DNA of 64,000 nt from Apostichopus japonicus (taxonomy: Eukaryota > Echinodermata > Holothuroidea > Aspidochirotida > Stichopodidae): NCBI RefSeq assembly GCF_037975245.1, contig NC_092572.1, positions 1 to 64,000 on the forward strand, written 5' to 3'. The notes under the pieces are model-generated. The model ran no database searches and was not told where the DNA came from. It worked only from the letters and a program-made list of their open reading frames with translations. A program made the position numbers and the translations under genes. Shown piece after piece: positions 33,331-44,700 of this stretch (the stretch's first letter is position 1; each line of letters begins with the position of its first letter).

Positions 33331-33628
33331 AGGTGAATCCACTGGCTCAGCCTGCTCAAATATATTTACATGAAATGTCTTTTTACTTAAAATTAACTCA
33401 AATAATTTGTGAACAGTATGATTGACATGCATGTGATATCACATGGGGAGTTTTTCTCTGAGTGGAGGTTTATGAAAATACAAGCGGGGTTTAATAATAT
33501 AATCATAGGTTGGTACAACGGCAGTTCCAAATTACACATTTATAGATGTTGAAATAAAGTCGACTAAGGCACCGTTTTTCCATTATGGTCATTACCGAAC
33601 AGTGTCATACTTTTCCACTTTGCTTCAC
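33331..33628. other. Unassigned spacer
   Basis: Sequence between repeat R copy 3 and the second LINE B fragment. No feature was seen. Confidence 0.4.
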
Positions 33629-34290
33629 ACTTCTAAACATTGTCTTGAAGCTGCTAAAAGAGGTAATTGGGTTTTAGGTATGATCAAGAGGAACTTCAGT
33701 TTTCTGAAAGAGGACATCGTTGTTATGGCTTCATAAGCAGTTGGTTAGGCCTCATCTGGAGTATGCTGTGCAGGCTTGGAACCCATATTTTGCTAAGGAT
33801 AAGGAAGTACTTGAAAAGGTCCAGAGGAGGGCTACTAGGATGATTAGTTCCTTAAAGGGTGTTCCTTACTATAGGCGGTTACAACTGTTGAATCTCACCA
33901 CACTGGAGCTTAGGAGGTTACGTTGGGACTTGATTTAGGTTTTCAAGATTGTGTATGGTTTTGACAATTTATCCTTTACCGACTTTTTCATGTTTGCTAA
34001 CAGTAGTTGTACCAGAGGTCATTGTCTTAAACTCCAAAAGTCACATAGAAGGATTAATATTCGGCATAACTTTTTTTCTAATAGGGTTGTGAATGAGTGG
34101 AACGGTTTGCCTGAGAAAGTTGTACTTGCAAGTAGTGTCAAAGGGTTTCAGAATGCTTTGGACGATTAAGCACTTTAAGCATTGTAATCGGGTCTGAGTG
34201 TTTGTGTCTTCACTTTTTTCCTCTCTCTACAGGGTCCTTGATGGTGACTTAAGTGTCCCTCCTGATCCTTTTTTTCTACTAAACTAAACT
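33629..34290 (+). mobile_element. LINE B family, copy 2 (3' fragment)
   Basis: Starting with CTTCTAAACATTGTCTTGAAGC this matches LINE B copy 1 from 28789 onward closely (VRPHLEYAVQAWNP and RRLQLLNLTTLE are readable). It ends with the same tail, CTACTAAACTAAACT, at 34290. An in-frame TAG and a frame change at about 33938-33950 split it. Confidence 0.9.
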
Positions 34291-34841
34291 AGCACTCTGC
34301 ATGATATAAGTTGTTTAGTTTGCTATAGAATTGCTTCAAACAGTTAATTAGTTAACTACAGAACGCTCTGTATATATATATAGATGAGTTAATGTTTCGT
34401 TACATGATTTACGTAGCGTGCACAGTGGTGATTCAATCACATGACATTTATAGAGTTGTTCATTGGTACGTAATATCTTGTGGACATTTTGGATTCTTAT
34501 AGATGTTTTTTCCACCTGTTTTTAAACGTCACATTGGGATATACATTAATCCAGTGACATTGGCCGGTTGGATTGCAAGTTAGATGCAGACGGGAGAGGT
34601 GAGTAGCCCGTTTGCATGAAATGTTCGAGGCGTTAGTGCTGTGATGTCATAAGTCTAATTGTCGTATAACCAATCGCACTGTTATATCATAGGCCAAACA
34701 GATAAGATGCTGGGTAGCCAATTACATTCCATGTTATCCATTATCTCATGTACGCCAGTGGCGGGGATTTCTTGTCAGAAGTGGTGGGGGGGGGGGTTGC
34801 AGGCCATTGATGAAATAAAAAGTCATAACTGCTGGCTCACA
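34291..34841. other. Unassigned sequence
   Basis: Short TATATATATATA at about 34372-34382 and a poly-G tract at about 34784-34796 are the only features noticed. CCAGTGGCGGGGATTT at about 34755 resembles a MITE B-type end without a visible partner. Confidence 0.35.
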
Positions 34842-34870
34842 GAGCCGTATATAGAGAGAGTTTGGCCAAC
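34842..34870 (+). repeat. Dispersed 29-bp motif, copy 1
   Basis: The segment from GAGCCGTATATAGAGAG to TTGGCCAAC is perfectly complementary to 39429-39457. A further AAAATAGGTCCA block follows at 34910-34920 and has its match near the other copy, so these are parts of one diverged dispersed repeat in opposite orientation. Confidence 0.75.
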
Positions 34871-35342
34871 TGGCGATTTGTGACGTCACACGCAAACCAT
34901 GGGCATCAAAATAGGTCCAGTTGTCGTTACCAGTTGCGCGAAACACGAAAAACACCACACACAAAATATAGCAGCTTTGCACACTGTGCTCGTTGCGAAC
35001 AAACGAAGCGACTCAGAATGTCAGATTTTGACAGGCATACGAGGAACAAAATGGATATCAGGTAATGAATTAGAGTATGCGTTAGTTAATGACATTTACG
35101 TTTATCTTCACACCTGAAATGCATAGAAAACTAGCTGAAAGCCTGTCATTACACTTGTTTATTTTACGCCTCATACTACTACTGTACTAGTACTAGCCTA
35201 GTCCTACTTTAGTCATACAAACGAAAAGCACACATCACAGTCCTGGACGCAAAACTATAGCATCAGGCCTGCATTAATAGATCCTTCAATTAAATAGAGT
35301 AGGCCTACACATAAAATGACAATTTATGCTTCACTGATATTT

Positions 35343-35656
35343 TTAGGTTTGCCAAAAGTAGTTGTACCAGAGGTCATTGTCTTAGACTCCAGAAGTTACA
35401 AAGTAGGATTAATATTCGCCATAACTTTTACTCTAAAGTCTAATGCATGGGTTGTAAATGGATGGAATGGTGTGACTGAGAAGGTTGATTTGAAAGTTGT
35501 GTGAATGGGTTTAAGAATACTTTGGATGAGTACATTAAGCATTGTAATTGGGTATGACATTTGATGTCCTCGGTTTTATTCCTCTCATATAGCCTTAGGG
35601 TCCTTAATGGGGACTTGAGTGTCTCTCCTGGTCTTTTTTTTCTACTAAACTAAACT
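35343..35656 (+). mobile_element. LINE B family, copy 3 (3' end only)
   Basis: It begins TTTGCCAAAAGTAGTTGTACC, matches LINE B copies 1 and 2 and ends TACTAAACTAAACTA. It has many substitutions and is older than the other two copies. Confidence 0.85.
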
Positions 35657-38600
35657 ATATACTTGAGTGTAGGAGTTAGCAATAGTTGGGAGTCTGTGGG
35701 CAAACCTAAGACTGATATTGTGGTGTTAATTTCTCAGGAATGTAGTAGTAGGCTAGCTATAGTAGGTGCAATAGATTGAATGGGTCTGTTGAGAAAAAAA
35801 CCCTGCAACAACTGAATACTGGTGTATGTTGTAGCTTATGTATTTTCCATTAACATATATACTATACGGTCATGTCCTTAATAAGGTTTCAAGGATCACA
35901 CTGACATAGTGTGCCTACTTGTCAGTTCTGTCAACTGAGCACAGGGCTGATGACATCATTCAGTTTGTTATTATGCAGACAGCAAATGGCCATAATGATA
36001 ATTATTAATAATTGTTACTTATTCTTCATACTGCCCTTACTGGCCTTACCTGAACAGTGATGTATCAAAATGCAAGAAGTCGTTAAGCTTTTCATTTAAG
36101 AATCGTTTCAGCCTGTCCTATTTCAAACATGATTGGCAGGTTTCCACGTTACATAGCTTATCAAAATGGAGCTGTTCTGTAAAGCAAGAAAATCACACAT
36201 ATGCATGCATACAAACACACTCATATAACACTTTCTGAATATCTTTTCAGCTGCCCAAAGGTACTGGAATGCAAGCTCTGTTGGGTGAATTAAACAACCC
36301 TCATTGTACTCTTTTATTATGGTCGGCTTAGCTGGAACCAGCAATGATGGTGATGTGGATTTGACAGTACCTAGACAAGCATTCAATAGCTACTTTGTGT
36401 TGAACTGGGTTCAATTTGCTCAAGGCCATGACAGGATGACGACTCGACATCAGGATGAATTATCTGTTGCAAAGCTCTATATACCAGGCAGTTGTTAAAA
36501 CATCCATTGGGGGACCCTCACAGTCTACCAGTCACTGCATCGCAGAAGCAAAATGAAGTGTGTGTGATACCTTCATCTTATGAGAGTGGGATGGTGTAAG
36601 TGTGGCCTCTGTCAATTTGGCTTCAAGTCTTTGTTTTCTTGAAAGCTGAGAAGATCTTTCAGTGGTTTCACACTGACCTCTGTACTTGACAATTCATGTG
36701 TATTTGCCAGCTCAGGAGGAAGCCAGATTTTCATTACATTAACCAATGCTGACTTTTTTTTGGACATGTGGTACATCTGCAAGGAGGTGAAGGAAGCAGT
36801 TGGAGTTGCATGGATGTGGAATCTTGTTGATAGTCTGACACTCTTATCCACAGATTATCCCAAAGCTTCTCCACATTGCCACATTCAGAACTTATTACAT
36901 TGATAAACTTGAAAATTGCAGGAATGCAGGAATCTAACCAAGCACCCATCAAGGGAATTTGTTTGTATACTTATTGAAAGCTGTGACCTTCTGATGTGAC
37001 AGATTAATGTGAAATATAGGGCAGTAGATTACCTTGTAAATGAACCTTGTCATTTGTTTGATTGTATCTAATGTTTGCAAAATTTAAAGTTGCATGCTAC
37101 CAATTGAAACATAATTCTTTCTCTATTAATGGGATGTAAATACTTCTCCTTAAAGGGTGTGAAGACTCCCGCAAAAGGAAACGTCTCATGCCCGTTATCT
37201 CACCTAGTTTCGAATGCGGTGTAACAGAAGTGTTAGACACCACCATTGATCCCAGAAAATACACACACAGCTTGCTACCATCTGTAAATAGACATTAGTG
37301 TACAGTCAATACAAACATCACGGTCAATACCCACAACACAGTGCACATAGCAGCGTGGACATCTCAGGTCTAGATAAAAGATAACAAGGTATCAGGTTTC
37401 ATTACTGTATGCATTTTGTAGCGACACAAAAAAAAACTTCACTTGCAAGCAACGGAAAGTAAACTTTTTCAGAGCGTGGCATGCGGTTTAGGGCGAGTCT
37501 TCAATACCTTTAAATATACTGCATCGGTTGTTGTCACTTGATCATTTGCTTGTGTGTGAGCTAAACAGCTTAAATAATATGTAAAAAAATAATACAAACT
37601 TTCAAATTGCCAGATATTTACTTGCTCAAAATCATTATCCAATCATGATTTGTTGCTATCCTTGAGTCCATTATTCAGATGATGAGGCAGATTCCCTTCA
37701 ACTCTCCACGATGAAGGTAAAACCTTATATCTTAACCAACTGCCATTGAGTGTCCATTTGCAAGTTTCAAACACACAAGTGCATTGATTAAAACAAAGAC
37801 TTTATTGCTGTGGTTGCAGGAACTGGATTTCAGTCTAGTAGTCACTCACCAGATTCGTCTTTATCACAGTCTGCTAACTGTGGCTTTTTATGTTGGGAGT
37901 TTTCCTTCAGAGCACATGTCACCTTTGATTTGTAAAAAAAGTCCTGAAATTAAGGGAGTTAAAATTTACTGTCTAAAGATAATTTAAAATGATTTTTTTT
38001 AACTTCAATCGTCAATGTGGGTGTCAATTAAGGGAATAAGGAGTTACTGATGCAATGACTTTCTGGCATAAATTGCATTTATAATGTGTTAAAACTTGAA
38101 AGGTGTATCATACTGCATCCCCCCCCCCCCCCCTCTTAATTTTTACTCCGATGGAATGCACAGACAGTTTTGCTTATTAATGAAATACAAGTTAACACTA
38201 AATTTTCAAATCTTCCTTTAAAACAGTCAAACGAAACCGTGCATTGCCTAAGCTAGGCCTACGCAATAGTTTGAACATTTCTTTATCAATATGTGGTGAC
38301 AGGGCTCTTAAGATAATTCAGTGACCAAGACAAGAGTGTAGGGTAGTCTTTGCAATAAGCATGACTAAGGCTAGGCTACCAGTACCATAATTAGCCTTGG
38401 CCAAGTGGTCTTTGAAATGTAGCCTAGGCCCCTGCCACTTTGATAAATGATAGTTGACTGCATCCAAATTAAACCAAGGCCTAGGCTTTACTTTTGAAGA
38501 AGAAGATAAATTAGGCTGAATTCATGTTAGCCTAAAGAGGCTAGGCCAATGCTGACAATTAACACAAACCAAGGTCATTTAACCATTTGGGCACTTGTTT

Positions 38601-39428
38601 ATGGCATACTAAAAGGGTCTATGTAATTAGGCCTGTATGTGTACACAACCCACAAGTTGCCAATGAGTATAGACCTAGCCTAACTAGTTTAGGCCTAGGC
38701 TACTTTGTTTTCCTTAGGCCTAGTTTAATTGGGCCTTATACTGTGCCATATTATGTAATGTGCTATAACAGTTGTAGTAATAGCAAGAATGGTCCAGGTC
38801 TAACTAAGCCCAGGCTTAACTTATGCTTCGGGCTTAACTAAGGATTAGAGCTTTACGTGATGCCTAGAGGCTAGCCCACCCTTTTACATTAAACTAAAAG
38901 TGATACTTTTTAGGCTAGGCATAGCCTAGGCATACAATTACTAGGAATTAGGATAACTATATGTGCGACTGAAACTGCCATGCCTATGATTAGGAGAGCT
39001 GGCATAATGAAATCGAATTTGTGGATCGTAAAACGAGAGAGAATAGCCATGAATGTAATTACAGAAACCAGTCTGAACGTAAAATTCTCGCATTGCTTGT
39101 ACATTACTCGTATTACACTAGGGCCTATGGCTATGGGCCTAGGCTACACAGACTTTTTTCATTAGATCTCCATCTTGTTCTTTCTACTTCCAAAAACTTC
39201 CTCTTCTTTTATGGTCAGTCGGAAAATCAAACAACAATATCCATGTTCTGACCGATTACAGCATCCCCAGCACCATTTCTTTCATAATTTCGTACTTTTT
39301 TCGTGTACACAAACGATAGTCTAAACACTGTGAGTATGCGTGTCGCCTGCTATAAAGTTTTCAAGTGGACCTATTTTACCACCCTGTGTGGGCGTTTTCC
39401 CTCTCGACCAATCCAAATCGGTTACATG
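35657..39428. other. Long interval without recognisable gene
   Basis: No clear gene or repeat is recognised across 3.8 kb. The minus-strand frames at 36123-36386 and 36612-36952 could be decayed coding DNA but show no motif. A C-tract lies at about 38118-38132. The part 38200-38960 is dense in AGGCCTA and CCTAGGC words, a compositional habit seen in several marine deuterostome genomes (knowledge, not searched). Confidence 0.45.
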
Positions 39429-39457
39429 GTTGGCCAAACTCTCTCTATATACGGCTC
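39429..39457 (-). repeat. Dispersed 29-bp motif, copy 2
   Basis: This is the perfect reverse complement of 34842-34870. On the minus strand an AAAATAGGTCCA block again follows, at a slightly different distance. Confidence 0.75.
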
Positions 39458-39473
39458 TGCTGGCTCACTAAGT

Positions 39474-39628
39474 GGAGCGCCACCATAAGTTGGCGCGAAG
39501 TGCACAAGAATTTTTTGGCCAATATTGCCTCCCAGATTGCAGTAAATGGCACTGCCCAGGCCTTGAAAAGCTGCATTTAACTAGGGGCGTATGCAGGATT
39601 TTCTAACCCGGGGGGCGCGTATTACTAT
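39474..39628 (+). repeat. Shared-core repeat and left flank of LTR element 2
   Basis: Core at 39474-39553: GGAGCGCCACC, TTGGCGCG, then CCCAGATTGCAGTAAATGGCAC. At 39585 a second unit begins (GGGGCGTATGCAGGATTTTC...GGGGGGCGCGTATTACTAT), which LTR element 2 interrupts. The same unit is uninterrupted at 50866-50915. Confidence 0.75.
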
Positions 39629-40209
39629 TGTAGCGAAAATTTATATTAGCTATGTTTGTTTGTTATTTCTTTGTTTTTATCTTTATCTAATACCGGAATA
39701 AGCCGGTGAACTTCTTAGGCAAAGTTTATTGACCCCACAATCGACCCTGTTTCGTCAGCTTTCATGATTCTCAGCAAGCCAAATTTTGTCCATATTTGCA
39801 TATACTCGTGCGAGAGGCTTCTAGCCAATCACTGAACAGCTGATTGCATCACCCGTTGCTTCTTGTGTATTGTTATAACGTTGGAAATTCCAAGGAAAAT
39901 TACCATACATACCTGTATTGATTTTACACATGTTAGGGAGTCGAACGAAAGAACGCAAGCGGTTAAGACGTATACATGTCATTGCTAGTTTCCAGGCTCA
40001 GTGTTACTCTTGAGCAATTACTCAAGGTTGAAACCGTTTTATACACTGAGACACTGTAAATCCGTCTTGCCTACTTCGACTCACCAATTAAGAATAATCA
40101 TCTGTACAAATTTGAGAAATAAAGTGATTTTCAAGAAACAACACAGAAAGTTCTCTTCATCATTTTGGTTGACTGTGCTTGTATTCAGTGGACCGAGGTC
40201 AACGTTACA
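39629..40209 (+). repeat. 5' LTR of element 2 (581 bp)
   Basis: TGTAGCGAAAATTT ... GTCAACGTTACA, with TG...CA ends. A polyadenylation signal AATAAA lies at 40118-40123. Confidence 0.95.
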
Positions 40210-40211
40210 CG

Positions 40212-40229
40212 TGGTGGCAGCGGTGGGAT
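40212..40229 (+). other. Primer binding site (tRNA-Leu) of element 2
   Basis: TGGTGGCAGCGGTGGGAT is complementary over 18 bases to the 3' end of metazoan tRNA-Leu (AAG/UAG type, ...ATCCCACCGCTGCCA plus CCA), as recalled from known tRNA sequences. It lies two bases from the LTR. Confidence 0.85.
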
Positions 40230-40242
40230 AATACTAGTTCCG

Positions 40243-41690
40243 ATGTCCATAGCTGACAGCACAGATTCAATCTGACCCACGATGTCGAGAGAAAAGTTTC
40301 CCCAGACCCGCTACAGTTATACCAGGACACAGAACAGATACAGCACAATTACATCCATCTACAGAAGAAAGAACATTACTGACAGGGCTATCACCGAGTG
40401 ATGCACAGGGGAACCACGCAGGTCGAGCAGACTACGAGGTTCTGAGTTCCACTGGATCGGATAACTCCTGGCGGAGTACAGACCATTATGTACAGCACAG
40501 GACAAGAGAACAGACCCGAGAGACCCAGGCTGACGTACCGGGATTACCACAGACATTGAATTCAAGTGGCTTAAACCCATTTCTGGGTTTGAACGAGGCC
40601 CGAGTAGTGCACCCTTTTCGTGACCATGACCAGTTCGAGAGACGTAATTGGTAGTCCCGTGATCCAGAACGGAACCACCACGATGAGTGCGCCAGAGAGC
40701 CATCTGACCATTTCAGTTCTGAATGGGGAAAATTGCGTGTTGAAAAGCGGGTGCCCTTTGAAAATGACTCACGTCCGAAATTTGAACAAAGACCACACGT
40801 TCTACCCTCTCAGTTTGATGGTTTATCGAACTGGGATGATTATATGGTGCAATTTGAGCTCATTTCAGAGCTGAACAACTGGTCAGATGATAAGAAATCT
40901 TTATATTTAGCAGTCAGCTTAAAGGGCAGGCAAGGGCAATCCTGAATGACCTAGACCACAGACGACGAAGAGACTACCGAGAGCTAACCGCTGCATTGAG
41001 CCGTCGTTTTAGCCCTGCCAATCAGACCCAATTATTTCGGGCCATGTTGAAGAACAGAAATCGCCAACCAAGCGAGAGTCCCGCAGAATTAGCCCAGGAT
41101 ATCAAGAGACTAGCTTTGCAGGCATACCCTGAAGCACGATACGAGATGATAGAAACACTGACGAAGGATCATTTCATTGATGCATTGCAGGATACAGATA
41201 CCAAGTGGAGAGTATATCAGTCGAGACCTGCCAGCTTGTCTGACGCCGTTGTAGTGGCAGTGGAGTTGGAGGCGTTCCACTTGGCAGAGACAAAGAAGGG
41301 AAACCTGCGTAGACCGACTACCAGAGCTGTCATGACAGAAGATACAACGAACAAACTGGAAGACCGCCTGCAGCAACTTGTGAAACGCTGACGAAAGGCT
41401 TCGAAAGTTGTGTTAACAAGATTGACTCTAAATTTGCTCTATATGATGATAGACTAAGGCAATCGACTGCGCAAAGTGCAACTGGCACTGGGTATAGTAA
41501 CCAGTGGGTACAGACCAGCAATTGGCGGGAAGATAGGCGTCCACCGCCTAAATGTTGCAACTGCGGTAGAGTGGGACACATTAAGAGAAATTGTCCTGAC
41601 CCGCCAAAAGAAGATAGACAACAACCGAACAGACACAACCAGGAAAACTACAAAGAGTCGGACTTGCAGGCCAAAGCCCGACTGGAGTAG
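40243..41690 (+). pseudogene. gag: Gag of element 2, multiply interrupted
   Basis: Gag-like coding sequence is present, but no single frame covers it. From the first ATG (40243) there is a TGA at 40273. Later breaks are a frame change somewhere between 40300 and 40390, a TAG at 40652, a frame change near 40918-40945 in a TTAAAGGG stretch, and another near 41385-41391. The readable part includes QFDGLSNWDDYMVQFEL and a CCHC zinc knuckle (CCNCGRVGHIKRNC, about 41550-41600), with the final stop at about 41688-41690. The later frame changes both act like one-base losses. Real gag would have been translated as one frame, with pol in the -1 frame overlapping from about 41620. Some breaks could be sequencing errors. 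Confidence 0.85.
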
Positions 41691-41707
41691 AAAATGACCG
41701 AAGGCCT

Positions 41708-44700
41708 ATGCAGTACAGTGTCCGAGAGGTTGGGACAGATTCTAACTTTGAGATTAGAGTGAAGGGTTATGTTCAAGGCACAGCCGTCAACTTTCTAGTT
41801 GACACCGGGGCGAATGTGACCATCCTCAATCCAAGTGTGTATGAATCCATTCCTGAAAATTCCAGACCAATACTGAGGCCAGCTGCTGTGGATTTGCGTC
41901 TTGCCGATGGGAGACCATTTCCTTTCAAAGGGCGAGGGATATTTCAGATTCGAATAGGATCGAAGTCTGTGGACCATGAGGTATGGGTAGCGGAGATTGA
42001 TGTTGATGCCATACTAGGGATAGAGTTCCTGCGGAGGCATCGGTGCTCCTTAGATGTGATAATAGGGACCTTATCATGGGACGAGGCATGTGCATTGGAG
42101 CAAGTCGATAGCGAGAAGCCGTCGTCTGAGCCGTCAGGGGGGCTTTGTAGGCTTGTACTCTGTGAAACGGTGGTGATTGCTCCTGGTGCCGAGTCATTAT
42201 TAGAAGGAGAAATCTCTGTAGAATTCCAAGGTAGAGAAGCTCTTGTGGAGCCAGCGGAGAAATTTGTGAATAAGCATGGATTGCTTGTTGCGAAGTTGCT
42301 GGTGGATCCTGGACAAGAAGTGTTACATGTGAGATTGTTTAACCCAAGTCATGAACCTGTTAGAGTCTACAAAGGTACAGTGATCGGTGTATTGGAGGAA
42401 GTCGAGGAGGTAGTTGGTGTAGGTGAAAGCTCCGACGGTAACCCAACGACCCCAATAGGAGTTGTGAATTGTACAACGAAGGACTCTACAGATATCCCGA
42501 GTCATCTGATTGGACTGATGGAAACGTGTGGCGGACTAGATGGTTGCCAACAGGAGCAGTTGAAGGAACTCTTACTAAAGTACGAGGACGTATTCTCAAA
42601 GTCTCCAGACGACCTTGGCAGAACTATGATAGTTCAGCACACGATTGACACAGGAACAGCCAAGCCCATCAAGCAACCTGCACGAAAGGTGCCTATGCAC
42701 CAACGAGAGACCGTAAGCATCCTACTGCAGGAAATGCTCGACGCTGAAGTTGTGGAACCATCATCTAGCGCATGGTCCTCTCCCGTTGTTCTTGTTAAAA
42801 AGAAGAATGGTAAAACCAAGTTCTGTGTCGACTACAGAAAAGTTAATGGCGTTACAGTCAAAGATTCATACCCTATTCCTCGTATTACCGAATCTCTAGA
42901 CGCCCTCAACAGATCATGCTGGTTTAGTACCCTTGACCTAGCAAGCGGGTACTGGCAAGTAGGTATGGTAGACAAAGACAAGGAAAAGACTGCATTCTCA
43001 ACAGTTGATGGATTGTTCCAATTCCGCACAATGCCTTTCGGATTGTGCAACGCCCCGGCAACCTTTGAGAGACTCATGGATCGAGTTCTCTCAGGTCTTC
43101 ATTGGCAGACATGTTTAGTTTATCTAGACGATGTTATAGTATACGGATCCACGTTTGGAGAAAGCTTGAACAGACTGCGGGTAGTACTCGAAAGACTGCG
43201 GAAGGCGAACCTGAAATTGAGTCCCCAGAAGTGCCATCTCTTCCAACAAAGTGTCTCGTACTTGGGTTATGTGGTATCAGGGACCGGAGTGTCAACAGAC
43301 CCACAGAAACTGAAGGCTGTCAGAGAGTGGCCACAACCTCAAAAATTGACGCTTGTGCGTAGTTTCTTGGGGCTGTGTGGATACTACCGCAGATTTGTCC
43401 AAGGTTTTGCAGAGATAGCCGCTCCTCTCTTTAAGCTTACTGAAAAGAAGCAAAAGTTCGATTGGAACAAAGATTGCGAAGAAGCATTTCGGAGATTAAA
43501 GGCCGCTCTAACCTCTGCATCAATATTAGCATATCCAGATCCGAGAATACTGTTTATCGTCGACACAGATGCTTGTGACTTTGTAGTTGGTGCCGTCCTG
43601 TCTCAAGTTCAAGATGGAGAAGAAAGAGTTATTAGTTATTTCAGTAAGACCATGACAAAGCAGGAAAAGAGGTATTGCGTTACCAGGAAAGAACTGTTGG
43701 CTGTTGTGAAGGCGGTAAAGCAGTTCCACCACTACCTTTATGGAGCAACGTTCCTGGTAAGAACGGATCATGCAGCTCTTCGTTGGCTCATGACCTTCAA
43801 GAACCCAGAAGGTCAAATTGCCCGTTGGTTGGAACTATTGAGCACCTACCAGTTTGAGATTCAACACCGACCTGGAAAGTGTCACTCCCATGCAGACGGA
43901 CTGTCTAGACGACCATGTGGTGACGATTGTTCACATTGTAAAAGAAAAGAAATTACAGAAGAGGAACAGAACAGGAAGGAGCTTTTCATCCCAGGTCAAA
44001 GGAAAAGGACCAAGCGAACTGACGTCAAGGTAGTCTATGACGAGATGGCTGTCTCAAGGGTAGCTGCCATTTCGAAGGTGGCAACCAATGATGGTGACTT
44101 GCCGTGGCTACAAGAATGGTCCAAAAATGATATAAGAACAGAACAAATGAAAGACACAGAGACCAAGTCGATCATTGACTGGAAAGAAAAAGAAAGCAAC
44201 CGGCCTGGGATTGACTCGATCTCTCAGGAGAACCGTGAGCTAAAGAATTATTGGACACAATGGGACAGACTAGAGATAAAAGACGGAGTCTTGTATCGCA
44301 GATGGGAAAGTCAGGATGGGAACAAAGTTACGTATCAGCTCGTAACACCCAGAGGGATGAGAGAGCAGGTCATTAGACATCTTCATGACAAGCCAACGGC
44401 CGGACATATGGGAGTGAAGCGAACCCTGGAAAGAGTCCAACGCCGATTCTATTGGCATGGATGGAGACGGCAAGTAGAATTATGGACCAAGGCTTGTATA
44501 CCTTGCCAGGAGAGAAAGCAGCCCAAGTTCAAACCAAAAGCTAAGATGCGAGTTGAGCATGTAGGAGCCCCACTGGAGAGAATAGCTATAAACATATTAG
44601 GACCATTACCACAGACTGAACGAGGGAACAGACACATTATGGTCGTCGCCGATTATTTTTCTAAGTGGGCAGAGGCTTACTCGATCCCAAATCAAGAGGC

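Noticed and set aside
36123-36952. Possible decayed host gene or transposase on the minus strand
   Set aside because: Only short frames in different phases, with no recognisable motif, splice structure or second copy.
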